Shown piece by piece: positions 12,501 through 22,591 of a stretch of DNA of 64,000 nt. How positions within the stretch are numbered: position 1 is the first letter of the stretch; every line of letters begins with the position of its first letter. Origin of the DNA: Pollenia angustigena (Eukaryota; Arthropoda; Insecta; Diptera; Polleniidae); assembly GCA_930367215.1 (NCBI GenBank), contig OV884058.1:110135802-110199801 (forward strand), in the 5' to 3' direction. The notes beneath the pieces are model-generated. The model ran no database searches and was not told the origin of the DNA. It was given only the letters and a program-made list of their open reading frames with translations. The translations under genes were made by a program, and so were the position numbers.

Positions 12501-15500
12501 ACAGACCTGAATGGGGTTTGGGGATACCATTTGAAAGCCCTAAGGGAGCAGATTCCAAAACTGTATTGGACATTTTTCTGGGTTTCTCAGGAGACATGTT
12601 ACGAGGGGTGGAATATAGGAAACTGAAAATATTAAAATATCAGTTTGGGGCACTTAGGACAGACCTGAATGGGGTTTGGGGATACCATTTGAAAGCCCTA
12701 AGGGAGCAGATTCCAAAACTGTATTGGACATTTTTCTTGGTTTCTCAGGAGACATGTTACGAGGGGTGGAATATAGGAAACTGAAAATATTAAAATATCA
12801 GTTTGGGGCACTTAGGACAGACCTGAATGGGGTTTGGGGATATCATTTGAAAGCCCTAAGGGAGCAGATTCCAAAACTGTATTGGACATTTTTCTGGGTT
12901 TCTCAGGAGACATGTTACGAGGGGTGGAATATAGGAAACTGAAAATATTAAAATATCAGTTTGGGGCACTTAGGACAGACCTGAATGGGGTTTGGGGATA
13001 CCATTTGAAAGCCCTAAGGGAGCAGATTCCAAAACTGTATTGGACATTTTTCTGGGTTTCTCAGGAGACATGTTACGAGGGGTGGAATATAGGAAACTGA
13101 AAATATTAAAATATCAGTTTGGGGCACTTAGGACAGACCTGAATGGGGTTTGGGGATACCATTTGAAAGCCCTAAGGGAGCAGATTCCAAAACTGTATTG
13201 GACATTTTTCTGGGTTTCTCAGGAGACATGTTACGAGGGGTGGAATATAGGAAACTGAAAATATTAAAATATCAGTTTGGGGCACTTAGGGCAGACCTGA
13301 ATGGGGGTTGGGGATACCATTTGAAAGCCCTAAGGGAGCAGATTCCAAAACTGTATTGGACATTTTTCTGGGTTTCTCAGGAGACATGTTACGAGGGGTG
13401 GAATATAGGAAACTGAAAATATTAAAATATCAGTTTGGGGCACTTAGGACAGACCTGAATGGGGTTTGGGGATACCATTTGAAAGCCCTAAGGGAGCAGA
13501 TTCCAAAACTGTATTGGACATTTTTCTGGGTTTCTCAGGAGACATGTTACGAGGGGTGGAATATAGGAAACTGAAAATATTAAAATATCAGTTTGGGGCA
13601 CTTAGGACAGACCTGAATGGGGTTTCTCAGGAGACATGTTACGAGGGGTGGAATATAGGAAACTGATATTTTAATATTTTCAGTTTCCTATATTCCACCC
13701 CTCGTAACATGTCTCCTGAGAAACCCAGAAAAATGTCCAATACAGTTTTGGAATCTGCTCCCTTAGGGCTTTCAAATGGTATCCCCAAACCCCATTCAGG
13801 TCTGCCCTAAGTGCCCCAAACTGATATTTTAATATTTTCAGTTTCCTATATTCCACTCTTCGTAACATGTCTCCTGAGAAACCCAGAAAAATGTCCAATA
13901 CAGTTTTGGAATCTGCTCCCTTAGGGCTTTCAAATGGTATCCCCAAACCCCATTCAGGTCTGTCCTAAGTGCCCCAAACTGATATTTTAATATTTTCAGT
14001 TTCCTATATTCCACCCCCTCGTAACATGTCTCCTGAGAAACCCAGAAAAATGTCCAATACAGTTTTGGAATCTGCTCCCTTAGGGCTTTCAAATGGTATA
14101 CCCAACCCCCATTCAGGTCTGCCCTAAGTGCCCCAAACTGATATTTTAATATTTTCAGTTTCCTATATTCCACCCCTCGTAACATGTCTCCTGAGAAACT
14201 CAGAAAAATGTCCAATACAGTTTTGGAATCTGCTCCCTTAGGGCTTTCAAATGGTATCCCCAAACCCCATTCAGGTCTGTCCTAAGTGCTCCAAACTGAT
14301 ATTTTAATATTTTCAGTTTCCTATATTCCACCCCTCGTAACATGTCTCCTGAGAAACCCATAAAAATGTCCAATACAGTTTTGGAATCTGCTCCCTTAGG
14401 GCTTTCAAATGGTATCCCCAAACCCCATTCAGGTCTGTCCTACGTGCCCCAAACTGATATTTTAATATTTTCAGTTTCCTATATTCCACCCCTCGTAACA
14501 TGTCTCCTGAGAAACCCAGAAAAATGTCCAATACAGTTTTGGAATCTGCTCCCTTAGGGCTTTCAAATGGTATCCCCAAACCCCATTCAGGTCTGTCCTA
14601 CGTGCCCCAAACTGATATTTTAATATTTTCAGTTTCCTATATTCCACCCCTCGTAACATGTCTCCTGAGAAACTCAGAAAAATGTCCAATACAGTTTTGG
14701 AATCTGCTCCCTTAGGGCTTTCAAATGGTATCCCCAAACCCCATTCAGGTCTGTCCTAAGTGCTCCAAACTGATATTTTAATATTTTCAGTTTCCTATAT
14801 TCCACCCCTCGTAACATGTCTCCTGAGAAACCCATAAAAATGTCCAATACAGTTTTGGAATCTGCTCCCTTAGGGCTTTCAAATGGTATCCCCAAACCCC
14901 ATTCAGGTCTGTCCTAAGTGCTCCAAACTGATATTTTAATATTTTCAGTTTCCTATATTCCACCCCTCGTAACATGTCTCCTGAGAAACCCAGAAAAATG
15001 TCCAATACAGTTTTGGAATCTGCTCCCTTAGGGCTTTCAAATGGTATCCCCAAACCCCATTCAGGTCTGTCCTAAGTGCTCCAAACTGATATTTTAATAT
15101 TTTCAGTTTCCTATATTCCACCCCTCGTAACATGTCTCCTGAGAAACCCAGAAAAATGTCCAATACAGTTTTGGAATCTGCTCCCTTAGGGCTTTCAAAT
15201 GGTATCCCCAAACCCCATTCAGGTCTGTCCTACGTGCCCCAAACTGATATTTTAATATTTTCAGTTTCCTATATTCCACCCCTCGTAACATGTCTCCTGA
15301 GAAACCCAGAAAAATGTCCAATACAGTTTTGGAATCTGCTCCCTTAGGGCTTTCAAATGGTATCCCCAAACCCCATTCAGGTCTGTCCTAAGTGCTCCAA
15401 ACTGATATTTTAATATTTTCAGTTTCCTATATTCCACCCCTCGTAACATGTCTCCTGAGAAACCCAGAAAAATGTCCAATACAGTTTTGGAATCTGCTCC

Positions 15501-18500
15501 CTTAGGGCTTTCAAATGGTATCCCCAAACCCCATTCAGGTCTGTCCTAAGTGCTCCAAACTGATATTTTAATATTTTCAGTTTCCTATATTCCACCCCTC
15601 GTAACATGTCTCCTGAGAAACCCATAAAAATGTCCAATACAGTTTTGGAATCTGCTCCCTTAGGGCTTTCAAATGGTATCCCCAAACCCCATTCAGGTCT
15701 GTCCTAAGTGCTCCAAACTGATATTTTAATATTTTCAGTTTCCTATATTCCACCCCTCGTAACATGTCTCCTGAGAAACCCAGAAAAATGTCCAATACAG
15801 TTTTGGAATCTGCTCCCTTAGGGCTTTCAAATGGTATCCCCAAACCCCATTCAGGTCTGTCCTAAGTGCTCCAAACTGATATTTTAATATTTTCAGTTTC
15901 CTATATTCCACCCCTCGTAACATGTCTCCTGAGAAACCCAGAAAAATGTCCAATACAGTTTTGGAATCTGCTCCCTTAGGGCTTTCAAATGGTATCCCCA
16001 AACCCCATTCAGGTCTGTCCTACGTGCCCCAAACTGATATTTTAATATTTTCAGTTTCCTATATTCCACCCCTCGTAACATGTCTCCTGAGAAACCCAGA
16101 AAAATGTCCAATACAGTTTTGGAATCTGCTCCCTTAGGGCTTTCAAATGGTATCCCCAAACCCCATTCAGGTCTGTCCTAAGTGCTCCAAACTGATATTT
16201 TAATATTTTCAGTTTCCTATATTCCACCCCTCGTAACATGTCTCCTGAGAAACCCAGAAAAATACCCAATACAGTTTTGGAATCTGCTCTCTTAGGGCTT
16301 TCAAATGGTATCCAAACCCCATTCAGGTCAGTCCTAAGTGCCCTAAAAAAATAACATAAATTAGCTAATAAGTACTGAGCCACTTCCCTTATTTAAATAC
16401 ATTTTTTTCCAATTTTTTTAAAAAAAGTTAAAATTTATTATGTTTTCTTTATTAATTAATCAAAAGTTATAAACAATTTCGATTTTTATTTAAAAAATAT
16501 TAATTTTAAAAAATTTACCATATTTAACAGTGTTTTGGAATGTAGTTAACAGAGGTGTGGGACTGTAGTTAAATAAATCAACACTGATATCAATTATAAA
16601 TACTTTTTATTCAATACAACAATTAAAAACCTTTTAGTTTAAAAAATTATACAATTTTATAAAATTTTCACTTGTCAAGCGTAATATTTAAAGTTGGCAA
16701 ATCGATATTTTAATTTGGCAACTTTATAGCAAACTCAACTAAAAACAGTTGGGTATCACAATACCTAAAATCAGTTTGGTTGTGCATTAGTTGGGTTGAC
16801 TTCAACACGACCAAACTGAGTTGAGTGGAGAACCGCAATAGGGGCATTCTATTCTAACTCTATCGGACGGTGCTAAGTATTTTGTCTTGGAAGAGAAATA
16901 TTCAAGAGAGGATGAGAAGGGGACTCAATGCCTACTACACATGCAGGAACTCCATCGGTAAGAACTTGGGTCTAAGGCTGGATATGGTAAACTGGATTTA
17001 TACATCGGTGGTTAGGCCTATACTTACCTATGGATGCACTGTTTGGTGGATGCGTTGAGAGTGGATAGCTATAGGAAGATGCTCAGCAAGGTTCAAAGGA
17101 GTGCATCTCTTGGCATCACAGGTGCAAGGAGAAGCACTCCACAGGCAGCGTTGGACACCCTACTATATCTGTCCCCTATTGAGCAATATGTGAGGAGTGT
17201 TGCTGCTAGGAACTTACATAGAATTTACGAGTCTTCCTTGGTTAGACCTAGGAGGGATGCTTGATCGAGAGAATTTCGGATCATAGGACTATAACCCTGG
17301 ACTTCGGTGTAACACCACCAGTAGAGTTCCCGGATAGGGAAGTTTGGCGTGGATCCAATGGACTGTTTAGAGGTTTGCAGTATTTACGGATGGATCCAAG
17401 ATGGAAACCGGCACCGGGGTATATATCGCGGACACCGAAGTGCAAAGGTCATTCTGACTCCATGATGAGTGCAGTGTCTTCCAGGCTGAGATCCTAGCGA
17501 TCTGGAGGGCGACGGAAGTGATACTGGATCACATCGTGGGTGGATCTGTGGTGACAATTTAGATTGATAGTCAGGCGGCGCTTGGGGCATTGACAAATCG
17601 TGCCTTGTCGCTTGGTGTAGGAATGCTCTTGGGGAACTCATGCCATTGAATGCCTCCAATGTAAGGCCGTGTTGGGTACCTGGACATTGCATGGTTGATG
17701 GAAATGAGGTGGAGGACAAACTCGCGAGAGGGGGTTCGAATCTGTACTTAGTGGTAAAGGACAGGGGAGTAAATCCCACCTATGTTACTACTATGGGGTG
17801 ATACGGGAAATATTACGTGATGAAGTTAACCGGTCCTCGAGGGATAGAACGGATTGCAGGGTGTCTAGAGCACTATGGCCCAGTTTGGACGCAGGGGCAA
17901 CCACAATTCTACTGGGATTGGATAGGCGTGGTGTTAGGACACTTATAGGGTTATTTACTGGTCATTGTCCTGTTAGGGCTTTTACACGCAAATGGGACAA
18001 TACCATACCGGACTTCTACAGATTGTGCGATGATTCTGAGGAACTAGAGAAGATCGAGCATGTGCTGTGCACTGTCCTAGGATGCAGGGTCTCAAACAGA
18101 AATGGCTAGGAGATAGATTTCAAGACGAGCTGGGGTGCATCGCTGGATGTAATCCAGCTGATCTACTGTCAGGGAAATAGCACGGTTGTTTCTGTTGAGG
18201 GGACTGTATAGAGGGTAATAGTTCTACGTGGTACCTACTAACTTTCTTAATTCTATCCACCTCTTATTTCTTTTCATCACTTTTCTCTTTTTCTACCTTT
18301 TTTCATTGAAGGGATTCACAATGGACCGCATTGGTCTCCGAGTGGAAGTGTGCGCTTTGGGCACATAACCTTTCTTAACCTAACCTAACCTAACCTATTG
18401 AAAATGGCAGAAAAAGGGGAAAAATTCCAATTGTGGGCGGATCAGAACGCATAGGGTGAAAAGCCAAGGTCAAAAGCATTTCAGAACTGTAAATCTAGGT

Positions 18501-21500
18501 CCATATTTACCTTTTTTTACTTATAGAAAATGGCAGAAAAAAGGCAAATGCTATGTCCCAGATAGGTACTTATAGAAAATGGCAGAAAAAGTGGCCAAAA
18601 GCATTTTAGAACTGTAAATGCTATGATCAGATTTCTTTTTAGATCAGAGATATATAGTTCTAAAAATTTTAAAATGTTGGTACTTATTGAAAATGGCAAA
18701 ATTTCAAATTGTGTGCGAATCAGTCCTAATGCCTAAAAGGGTTAAAAGTCAAGGCCATAAGCATTTTTGAACTGTAAATACCAAATTATTTAAAACTTCG
18801 TCGCAATACGCCAATATTTATTTTTATTTAATCTTAATTTAATATAAGTAATATACAAAAGCCTATCAAGGCCAGGGTTGGCTGCCCACTGGGTAACCCA
18901 TTTTGTTTAAGTAGGTAGGTTTTTTTCTTTATATTCATTTAAACAAAGATGGTATAGCTTTAACATTTTATTTACAGAAGAAATGATTATAAAATGCATA
19001 CAATGTGTTTATATGCCCATTTGTTGACTTAACGTTAGTGGGTCTTTCTCTATTTATTAATATGATTTTCTTAAATACTCAATTTGATTACGAAAATTTA
19101 GAATTTGTTTTTTAAAAAACTGAATTTGATTTTGAAAAGGCCGAAATTGAAGTTAAAATACTATACATAAAAAGTGGATCAGATTTTAAATGTCCATACA
19201 TTTTAACAAGAGCTTATGCTTTTTCCAATCCAAGACGATTTCTATGGTTATTCCATATTAAAAAATAAGGGGAAAAAACGTTTTCTATTGATGCTGAACT
19301 ACCAGGGCAATTTATTACTGAAGTGAAAAAATCGTTAAAGTTAAAGACATTTAATATTTTTCACCATTGTTGTTCAGTTCAGATTTTTTGGGTTGCAAAA
19401 AAGGAAAATGGAAAATTGCACTCATGTTGAAGTAAGCGGTCTTTATTATAATTTAAAAGTGTAATTTTGTACAATTTGTCGTGTCAAAAAAATTAAAACA
19501 GCCTGTCAACTTGTTATTACGTCGTTAATGGATATAGATGATATATATGAAAATAATGGTAAATAGAAAAAAAGCTTTAAAAACTGCAATGTTTCAACTT
19601 TTAAACCTGATTGTTTACACCTGGTTTAAGGTTGTTTAAATTGCAGTTTTTGTGTAAATACTTTTCCTTGTGTTTGTTGTAATAAAAAAAATGCGTTTTT
19701 TCAATCAAATAAAATCTGAACTGAATGCCGTTATTGTGAAAAATATTCTGCAACTTAAATTTTAAGTGCCAAACAGGGTGCAAGAAATGAGAGGTGCTTT
19801 TGCCTTATCCATTCTTTTGCTATCTACGTTTTCTAGACGAATTAGTTTGTATATATGTATGTACATTAGAGCGACTCACCAAAAAAAGTGCTCGATGTAC
19901 CCTCCTAATAATGATCCTTAAACTTATTTAATGACATTTTAAATATTTCGGCTTAAGCTTTGACCTCTCGTGAGCTGGACCATTTTGAAAAAGGGTCTAT
20001 TTTTGCATGTTTTGTTAATTTGAGAATCTATTTTCTTACCAACATATACGAATTTTGCTTCCATGCAACTTGAGGGTCTCTAATGTACATTAGTGTGACC
20101 GCAAGTTACATGGGCAATTTTTTTTCGTATTTTCACTTGGCAAACCCCTTAAAATGATTCCAAATTAGAAAAAAAATATATATATAAAATTTTAGATCGT
20201 TTGCATAGTTATTAGCCGTGCCTTGAGCCCACAAAGTTTGCTAAAATGCTATTTTTCTCACTATGGGTCGCTTTAATTGTTGATAACTTCCGTAATATTT
20301 ATTTTAGAGAAAAACTTTATTTACAAATATTCTTGGGCTATATCTTATGAACAATGTTGACCTGTGTTAGTTTTCTTTAACATGAATATTTAATCCAGAA
20401 AAAACCAAATTAAAAAATAACACCGAAATTTTCCCATATCTTCGCATTCTTTGCCTGGTGATTACACTACGTGACAAATTTTCAATAGAGTCAATTTTAT
20501 AACCTCTCAATAAAAAGAAAGAAATACATAGTCTGTTCAAAATTTTTTAAGATATTTGCATTTCAGTCACATCATCTTTTTTAAAAACACAAATAACGGT
20601 TATTTTGGAATATCTCAAAAACTGTTGTACTTTTGACAATTCTGACTTTATATTCGGATTCAGGGGAAAGTTTTACATAAAGATTAGCTGTCAGAACAAT
20701 TTGATACAAGCAATGTATGTTAATAAATAACTTTCTTACTTATTCTCGAACTAAGATAAAATTTAAGGAACCCCTATTTCTGTTAAACAAGTTGAAACTA
20801 AGGAATGGTAAATCGATTACGATTTCAATCGAAAATCGATTTTGTGTTAAAAAAAAATAGATTTTTCGCAATCTAATTTACTTACGCGATTTTATACTGA
20901 AATCGATTATTGGGGTTTCAAATCGATTTTTTACTTTTTATCAACATTTTGGCAGTTCTTAATTTTAATCTCTTTAATTTTTTTTTAATGTACATTAGGG
21001 GCATAATACCATGAGGTCAACCATGTCCTAGTAACCACGAAAATTATAATCTTTTGTAATTTTTTCTCAAAAAAGTTCACGCACCAATTGGTTTTTCTAA
21101 ACCAATGCAATATTGACTATTTATAATTTTATACGGTGTTTTTTATTCATTTTTTACTTTTTTTCGTTAAAAAAGGTTAAAGATACGTTTTGGTTTGCAG
21201 AAAAATATATTACCATCTCTAAATATTAATAAAATAAACATATTATTAATTTTTCTTAACCAAAAATAAAATTAAAAATTTTCAAAACTTCATCGCGGTT
21301 GGTCCGTGAACTTTTTTGACCTTAGCAAAAAAATAAATATACGTTCCCTTATAGTTTGTTATGCTCTATCGGACTGTGCTATGCCAATTTTGATATTTTA
21401 AAATATTGTTCAAAAGTTCTATTCCTAGTGTACATACCTACGTTTATGCAGTTGGTCAAGTTTGAAGTAAAAAAACAGTCGTTGTTGAACATACATATAC

Positions 21501-22591
21501 CTATTAGTACCCTTGGTCTACTTCCAACTTTAAATATACGTTCTTCATTTATTAAAGTCATCAATGGACAGTGAACAAAACAGTTCTAAACGTGTCGTAC
21601 CGAAACAAACCCTGAAAGTGAGCATTGTGAAAATCAACATAATAATTTAGAAACACAGCAGGTAAATCAAACCATGTCATTACTGTGGAATAATGCCAAC
21701 ATTTGAACAGACCATTGTGTGAGACATACATATTTAAATTTATTTATTAGCAGAGTGGAAAAACAGAAAGTAATTTTTTCTAACAAATACGAAATTGCAA
21801 GGGAATATATATACATACTTCGTACCGAAATCAATGACTAGCAATCGTTTGTTTTCTAAAGCTAACTTAATTGTGAATTAGAAAAGAAACAGTCGCCGAA
21901 CAAGAACTATTGTCATAATCCTTCGAAAAACTATCCATACATTCACTAATTTGCAATATTTTGAAATGTATTTAATTTATTTAAAAAAATATTGCTAAAA
22001 TTCCGAATTTTCTATTTTTGTAATTCTGATCAAGAAACAATTTAAATATCTGAAATGTACATACGTATCGCACTGGTTCCTCTAAAGAGAGTCAACTCAA
22101 AAAGACAAACTGGTCATACCAATCCACCCACTGCACAAATCTTAGGTAAATTTTCTAGTATTTAGCAAAAAGAAAAACTGCAGTTGTATTCCCTCTTTGT
22201 AATATAAGTTTGCTTATTTATCTTAAACGACTTTGAATTGTGATTAATCGATTTTAAAAATGGGAATAAGAAAAGTCGATCGAAAAGTCGAAAATCAATT
22301 ATGGAATCTATTTCCCATTCACTAGTTGAAAACAAACTTTGGACGGACAAACTTTTTTTATAAACATATTTCACGCATAAATGAGAAATAGGTAAATTAT
22401 TGATTTTAAAAGTATTTGTTTACCTTCTGAACATAAACGTTCTGCTAGAAATACCGCATCCTTGTGATCGTAATGATTGAGACAATGCCATATGGCAGCC
22501 TAAAAAATAGAGATAGTTTTGGTAAAACACAACTTGAGCATTTACAAGATTTCGATGAATTCATTACCTGTACTGGTTCTTGAAGAATCAT
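5056..22591 (-). CDS. Cdc27: Cdc27 / APC3, anaphase-promoting complex subunit (4 exons)
   Basis: TPR scaffold subunit of the APC/C ubiquitin ligase, which drives exit from mitosis; in this family the C-terminal TPR arm binds coactivator IR tails. I join exons 22591-22568, 22499-22424, 7869-6610 and 6533-5056 at GT-AG sites with phases that fit, giving about 945 residues (known orthologues are about 820-900). Layout: N-terminal TPRs (residues 1 to about 150), a Gly/Asn/Ser-rich linker (about 150-450), a basic RRSSRLF start to the conserved part at about 463, and tandem TPRs at about 580-890, ending in an acidic tail. Blocks such as GNCFSLHKEHETAIKFF, YTLLGHELVLTEELD and DLDPKGANNQIK are diagnostic for CDC27. 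Intron 2 is 14.55 kb and carries the foldback element. The start is chosen because MILQEPVQ leads directly into AAIWHCLNHYDHKDAVFLAE, the conserved N terminus. No break is seen. Confidence 0.95.
6610..7869 (-). CDS. Cdc27: Cdc27 exon 3 (N-terminal TPR remainder and low-complexity linker)
   Basis: Residues about 34-454. It begins VETDETIFILATSYYRSN, the conserved APC3 N-terminal TPR, and runs into FLQAKCAYQLKKYSEAE. After about residue 170 it becomes Asn/Gly/Ser-rich, with a run of six Asn. The donor GTAAGT starts at 6609. The linker is much less conserved than its flanks, as is usual for this subunit. Confidence 0.93.
8178..8285. mobile_element. hairpin MITE with AAGTGCCGGTTCACAC end, copy 1
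   Basis: The end motif AGTGCCGGTTCACAC precedes a hairpin core (GGAGAGAAGGGAAAAG, AGAATGCC loop, CTTTTCCCCTCTCTCC). Related copies are at 25147-25256 and 48045-48132. Confidence 0.6.
8285..8553 (+). repeat. direct repeat, period 164 bp, two copies
   Basis: Two copies of about 105 bp starting CTCTAATTTGAATCC at 8293 and 8457, each containing CCCGTTCCGTAATC and TTTTTTGGTTCGGTC. Confidence 0.65.
9180..9340. repeat. interspersed repeat fragment
   Basis: Shares the order AATCGGTC...TAGTCCCCAT...GTCCGTAAACCAT with 37370-37470 (TAGTCCCCATAC, GTGCCCATAAACCAT). Probably the same dispersed family as 26415-28067. Confidence 0.4.
9355..9725 (+). repeat. imperfect tandem repeat
   Basis: Three diverged units each with AAGACGCAAC...AAGCTTCTGA...TTTCATAAA; starts at about 9360, 9514 and 9641. 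It lies in Cdc27 intron 2. Confidence 0.6.
10025..10262. repeat. CAAACAAA-rich low-complexity tract
   Basis: ATTCAAACAAA or AATCAAACAAA recurs at least eight times with TTT/AAA spacers. It resembles an internally repetitive element rather than coding DNA. Confidence 0.5.
11001..11099 (+). pseudogene. possible MADF/Myb-SANT-like coding remnant
   Basis: One frame reads LDTLQGKYKEKLAKKKE followed by TLKRQGEGY, then a stop. The Lys-rich helix resembles the third helix of MADF or Myb/SANT-like domains common in fly genes and transposons. It is short and without a full domain, and it lies just outside the foldback element. Confidence 0.25.
11542..13669 (+). repeat. left-arm 158-bp tandem array
   Basis: Units begin at GGGCACTTAGGACAGACC and repeat every 158 bp, with one 157-bp unit near 12361. 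They are very uniform, differing by a few substitutions. The last unit (13600-13669) lacks about 64 bp between GGGGTTT and CTCAGGAGACATG. Confidence 0.9.
13670..16345 (-). repeat. right-arm 158-bp tandem array, inverted
   Basis: The same unit in reverse complement, about 17 copies, with one 159-bp unit near 14010. Diagnostic variants (TACGTGCCCC versus TAAGTGCTCC, CCCATAAAAATG) recur at 474 and 790 bp, meaning blocks of three and five units were copied together. Confidence 0.9.
16855..18398 (+). pseudogene. dead non-LTR retrotransposon 3' part, family A (RT thumb, RNase H, Cys motif, TAACC tail)
   Basis: 5'-truncated. The order is: end of the reverse-transcriptase/thumb region (SWKRNIQERMRRGLNAYY, VVRPILTYGCTVWW at 16885-17058), RNase H (VFQAEILAIWRATEVILDHI, then a DSQAALGAL-like stretch, then WVPGHCMVDGNE) at about 17400-17720, and a terminal CCHC-type motif (RLCDDSEELEKIEHVLC) near 18020-18085. 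Several stops and frameshifts break it. The 3' end at 18376-18398 is four TAACC units. RNase H plus a terminal Cys motif fits the I/LOA/R1 group of elements. A second copy lies at 37831-38450 on the minus strand. Confidence 0.8.
18396..18790 (+). repeat. imperfect repeats around GAAAATGGCAGAAAA
   Basis: TTGAAAATGGCAGAAAA-like blocks occur at about 18397, 18523, 18572 and 18686, each linked to AGCATTTxxGAACTGTAAAT. Type unknown. Confidence 0.5.
18790..20795. other. Cdc27 intron 2, no gene recognised
   Basis: AT-rich. A short segment at about 19855-20100 is bounded by GTACATTAG motifs, like the ends of the repeat at 20990-21433. No coding similarity seen. Confidence 0.45.
20798..22325. mobile_element. 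ATCGAT-rich TIR element, copy 2, with another element nested in it
   Basis: Starts AAGGAATGGTAAATCGATT and ends near CCCATTCACTAG. It aligns with copy 1 (235-1190) outside the nested 20990-21433 insert. A short frame starting at about 21564 (MDSEQNSSKRVVPKQ) is also found in the copy at 29150-30198, so the family may derive from a coding transposon. Confidence 0.65.
20990..21433. mobile_element. nested repeat with GTACATTAGGGG end (element X), copy 1
   Basis: About 444 bp with inverted ends GTACATTAGGG / CCTAGTGTAC. It interrupts the ATCGAT element. It matches 58176-58660 closely (CATGTCCTAGTAACCACGAA, CTATCGGACTGTGCTATGCC). Confidence 0.65.
22424..22499 (-). CDS. Cdc27: Cdc27 exon 2 (76 nt)
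   Basis: Encodes AAIWHCLNHYDHKDAVFLAE followed by RLCSE, the first TPR helix pair of APC3. It is bounded by TTTTTTAG on the 5' side and by GTAAAC on the 3' side. One extra base joins it in phase to exon 3 at 7869, which is 14.55 kb away. Confidence 0.9.
22568..22591 (-). CDS. Cdc27: Cdc27 exon 1 coding part (8 codons)
   Basis: ATG followed by ILQEPVQ and a GTAATG donor. It joins exon 2 in phase 0 across a 68-nt intron. Orthologues start with a similarly short MxxQEPVQ peptide, which supports this start. The 5' UTR and promoter should lie between 22592 and about 23000; no core promoter motif was convincing. Confidence 0.85.

Larger units (their letters stand above)
11322..16566. mobile_element. 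foldback element: two opposed arrays of a 158-bp unit, in Cdc27 intron 2
   Basis: Two arms in opposite orientation. Each has an outer unique part of about 220 bp (11323-11541; 16345-16563), which are reverse complements of each other. Inside are arrays of a 158-bp unit (left 11542-13669, about 13.4 units; right 13670-16345, about 17 units). The outermost bases are GTCCCACACCTCTG and the complement. A 9-bp direct repeat AGTTAAATA flanks it at 11313-11321 and 16567-16575; Drosophila FB foldback elements also make 9-bp duplications. The arms meet with a loop of under 20 nt. It has no transposase. The 88-residue open frames in every unit are a by-product of the repeat. Confidence 0.85.

Noticed and set aside
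11542..16345. Regular repeats resembling a CRISPR array
   Set aside because: Units are contiguous 158-bp copies with no variable spacers, in a eukaryotic intron.
11571..16383. Series of about 30 open frames of 66-141 codons starting MGIPFESPKG on both strands
   Set aside because: They recur every 158 bp because the unit has no stop in that reading, overlap each other and occur in both arms. The unit length is not a multiple of three, so no long protein is encoded. They are by-products of the tandem repeat.
18376..18398. Interstitial telomere repeat (TAACC)n
   Set aside because: Only four units, placed exactly at the 3' end of a non-LTR element. It is better explained as the element's tail.
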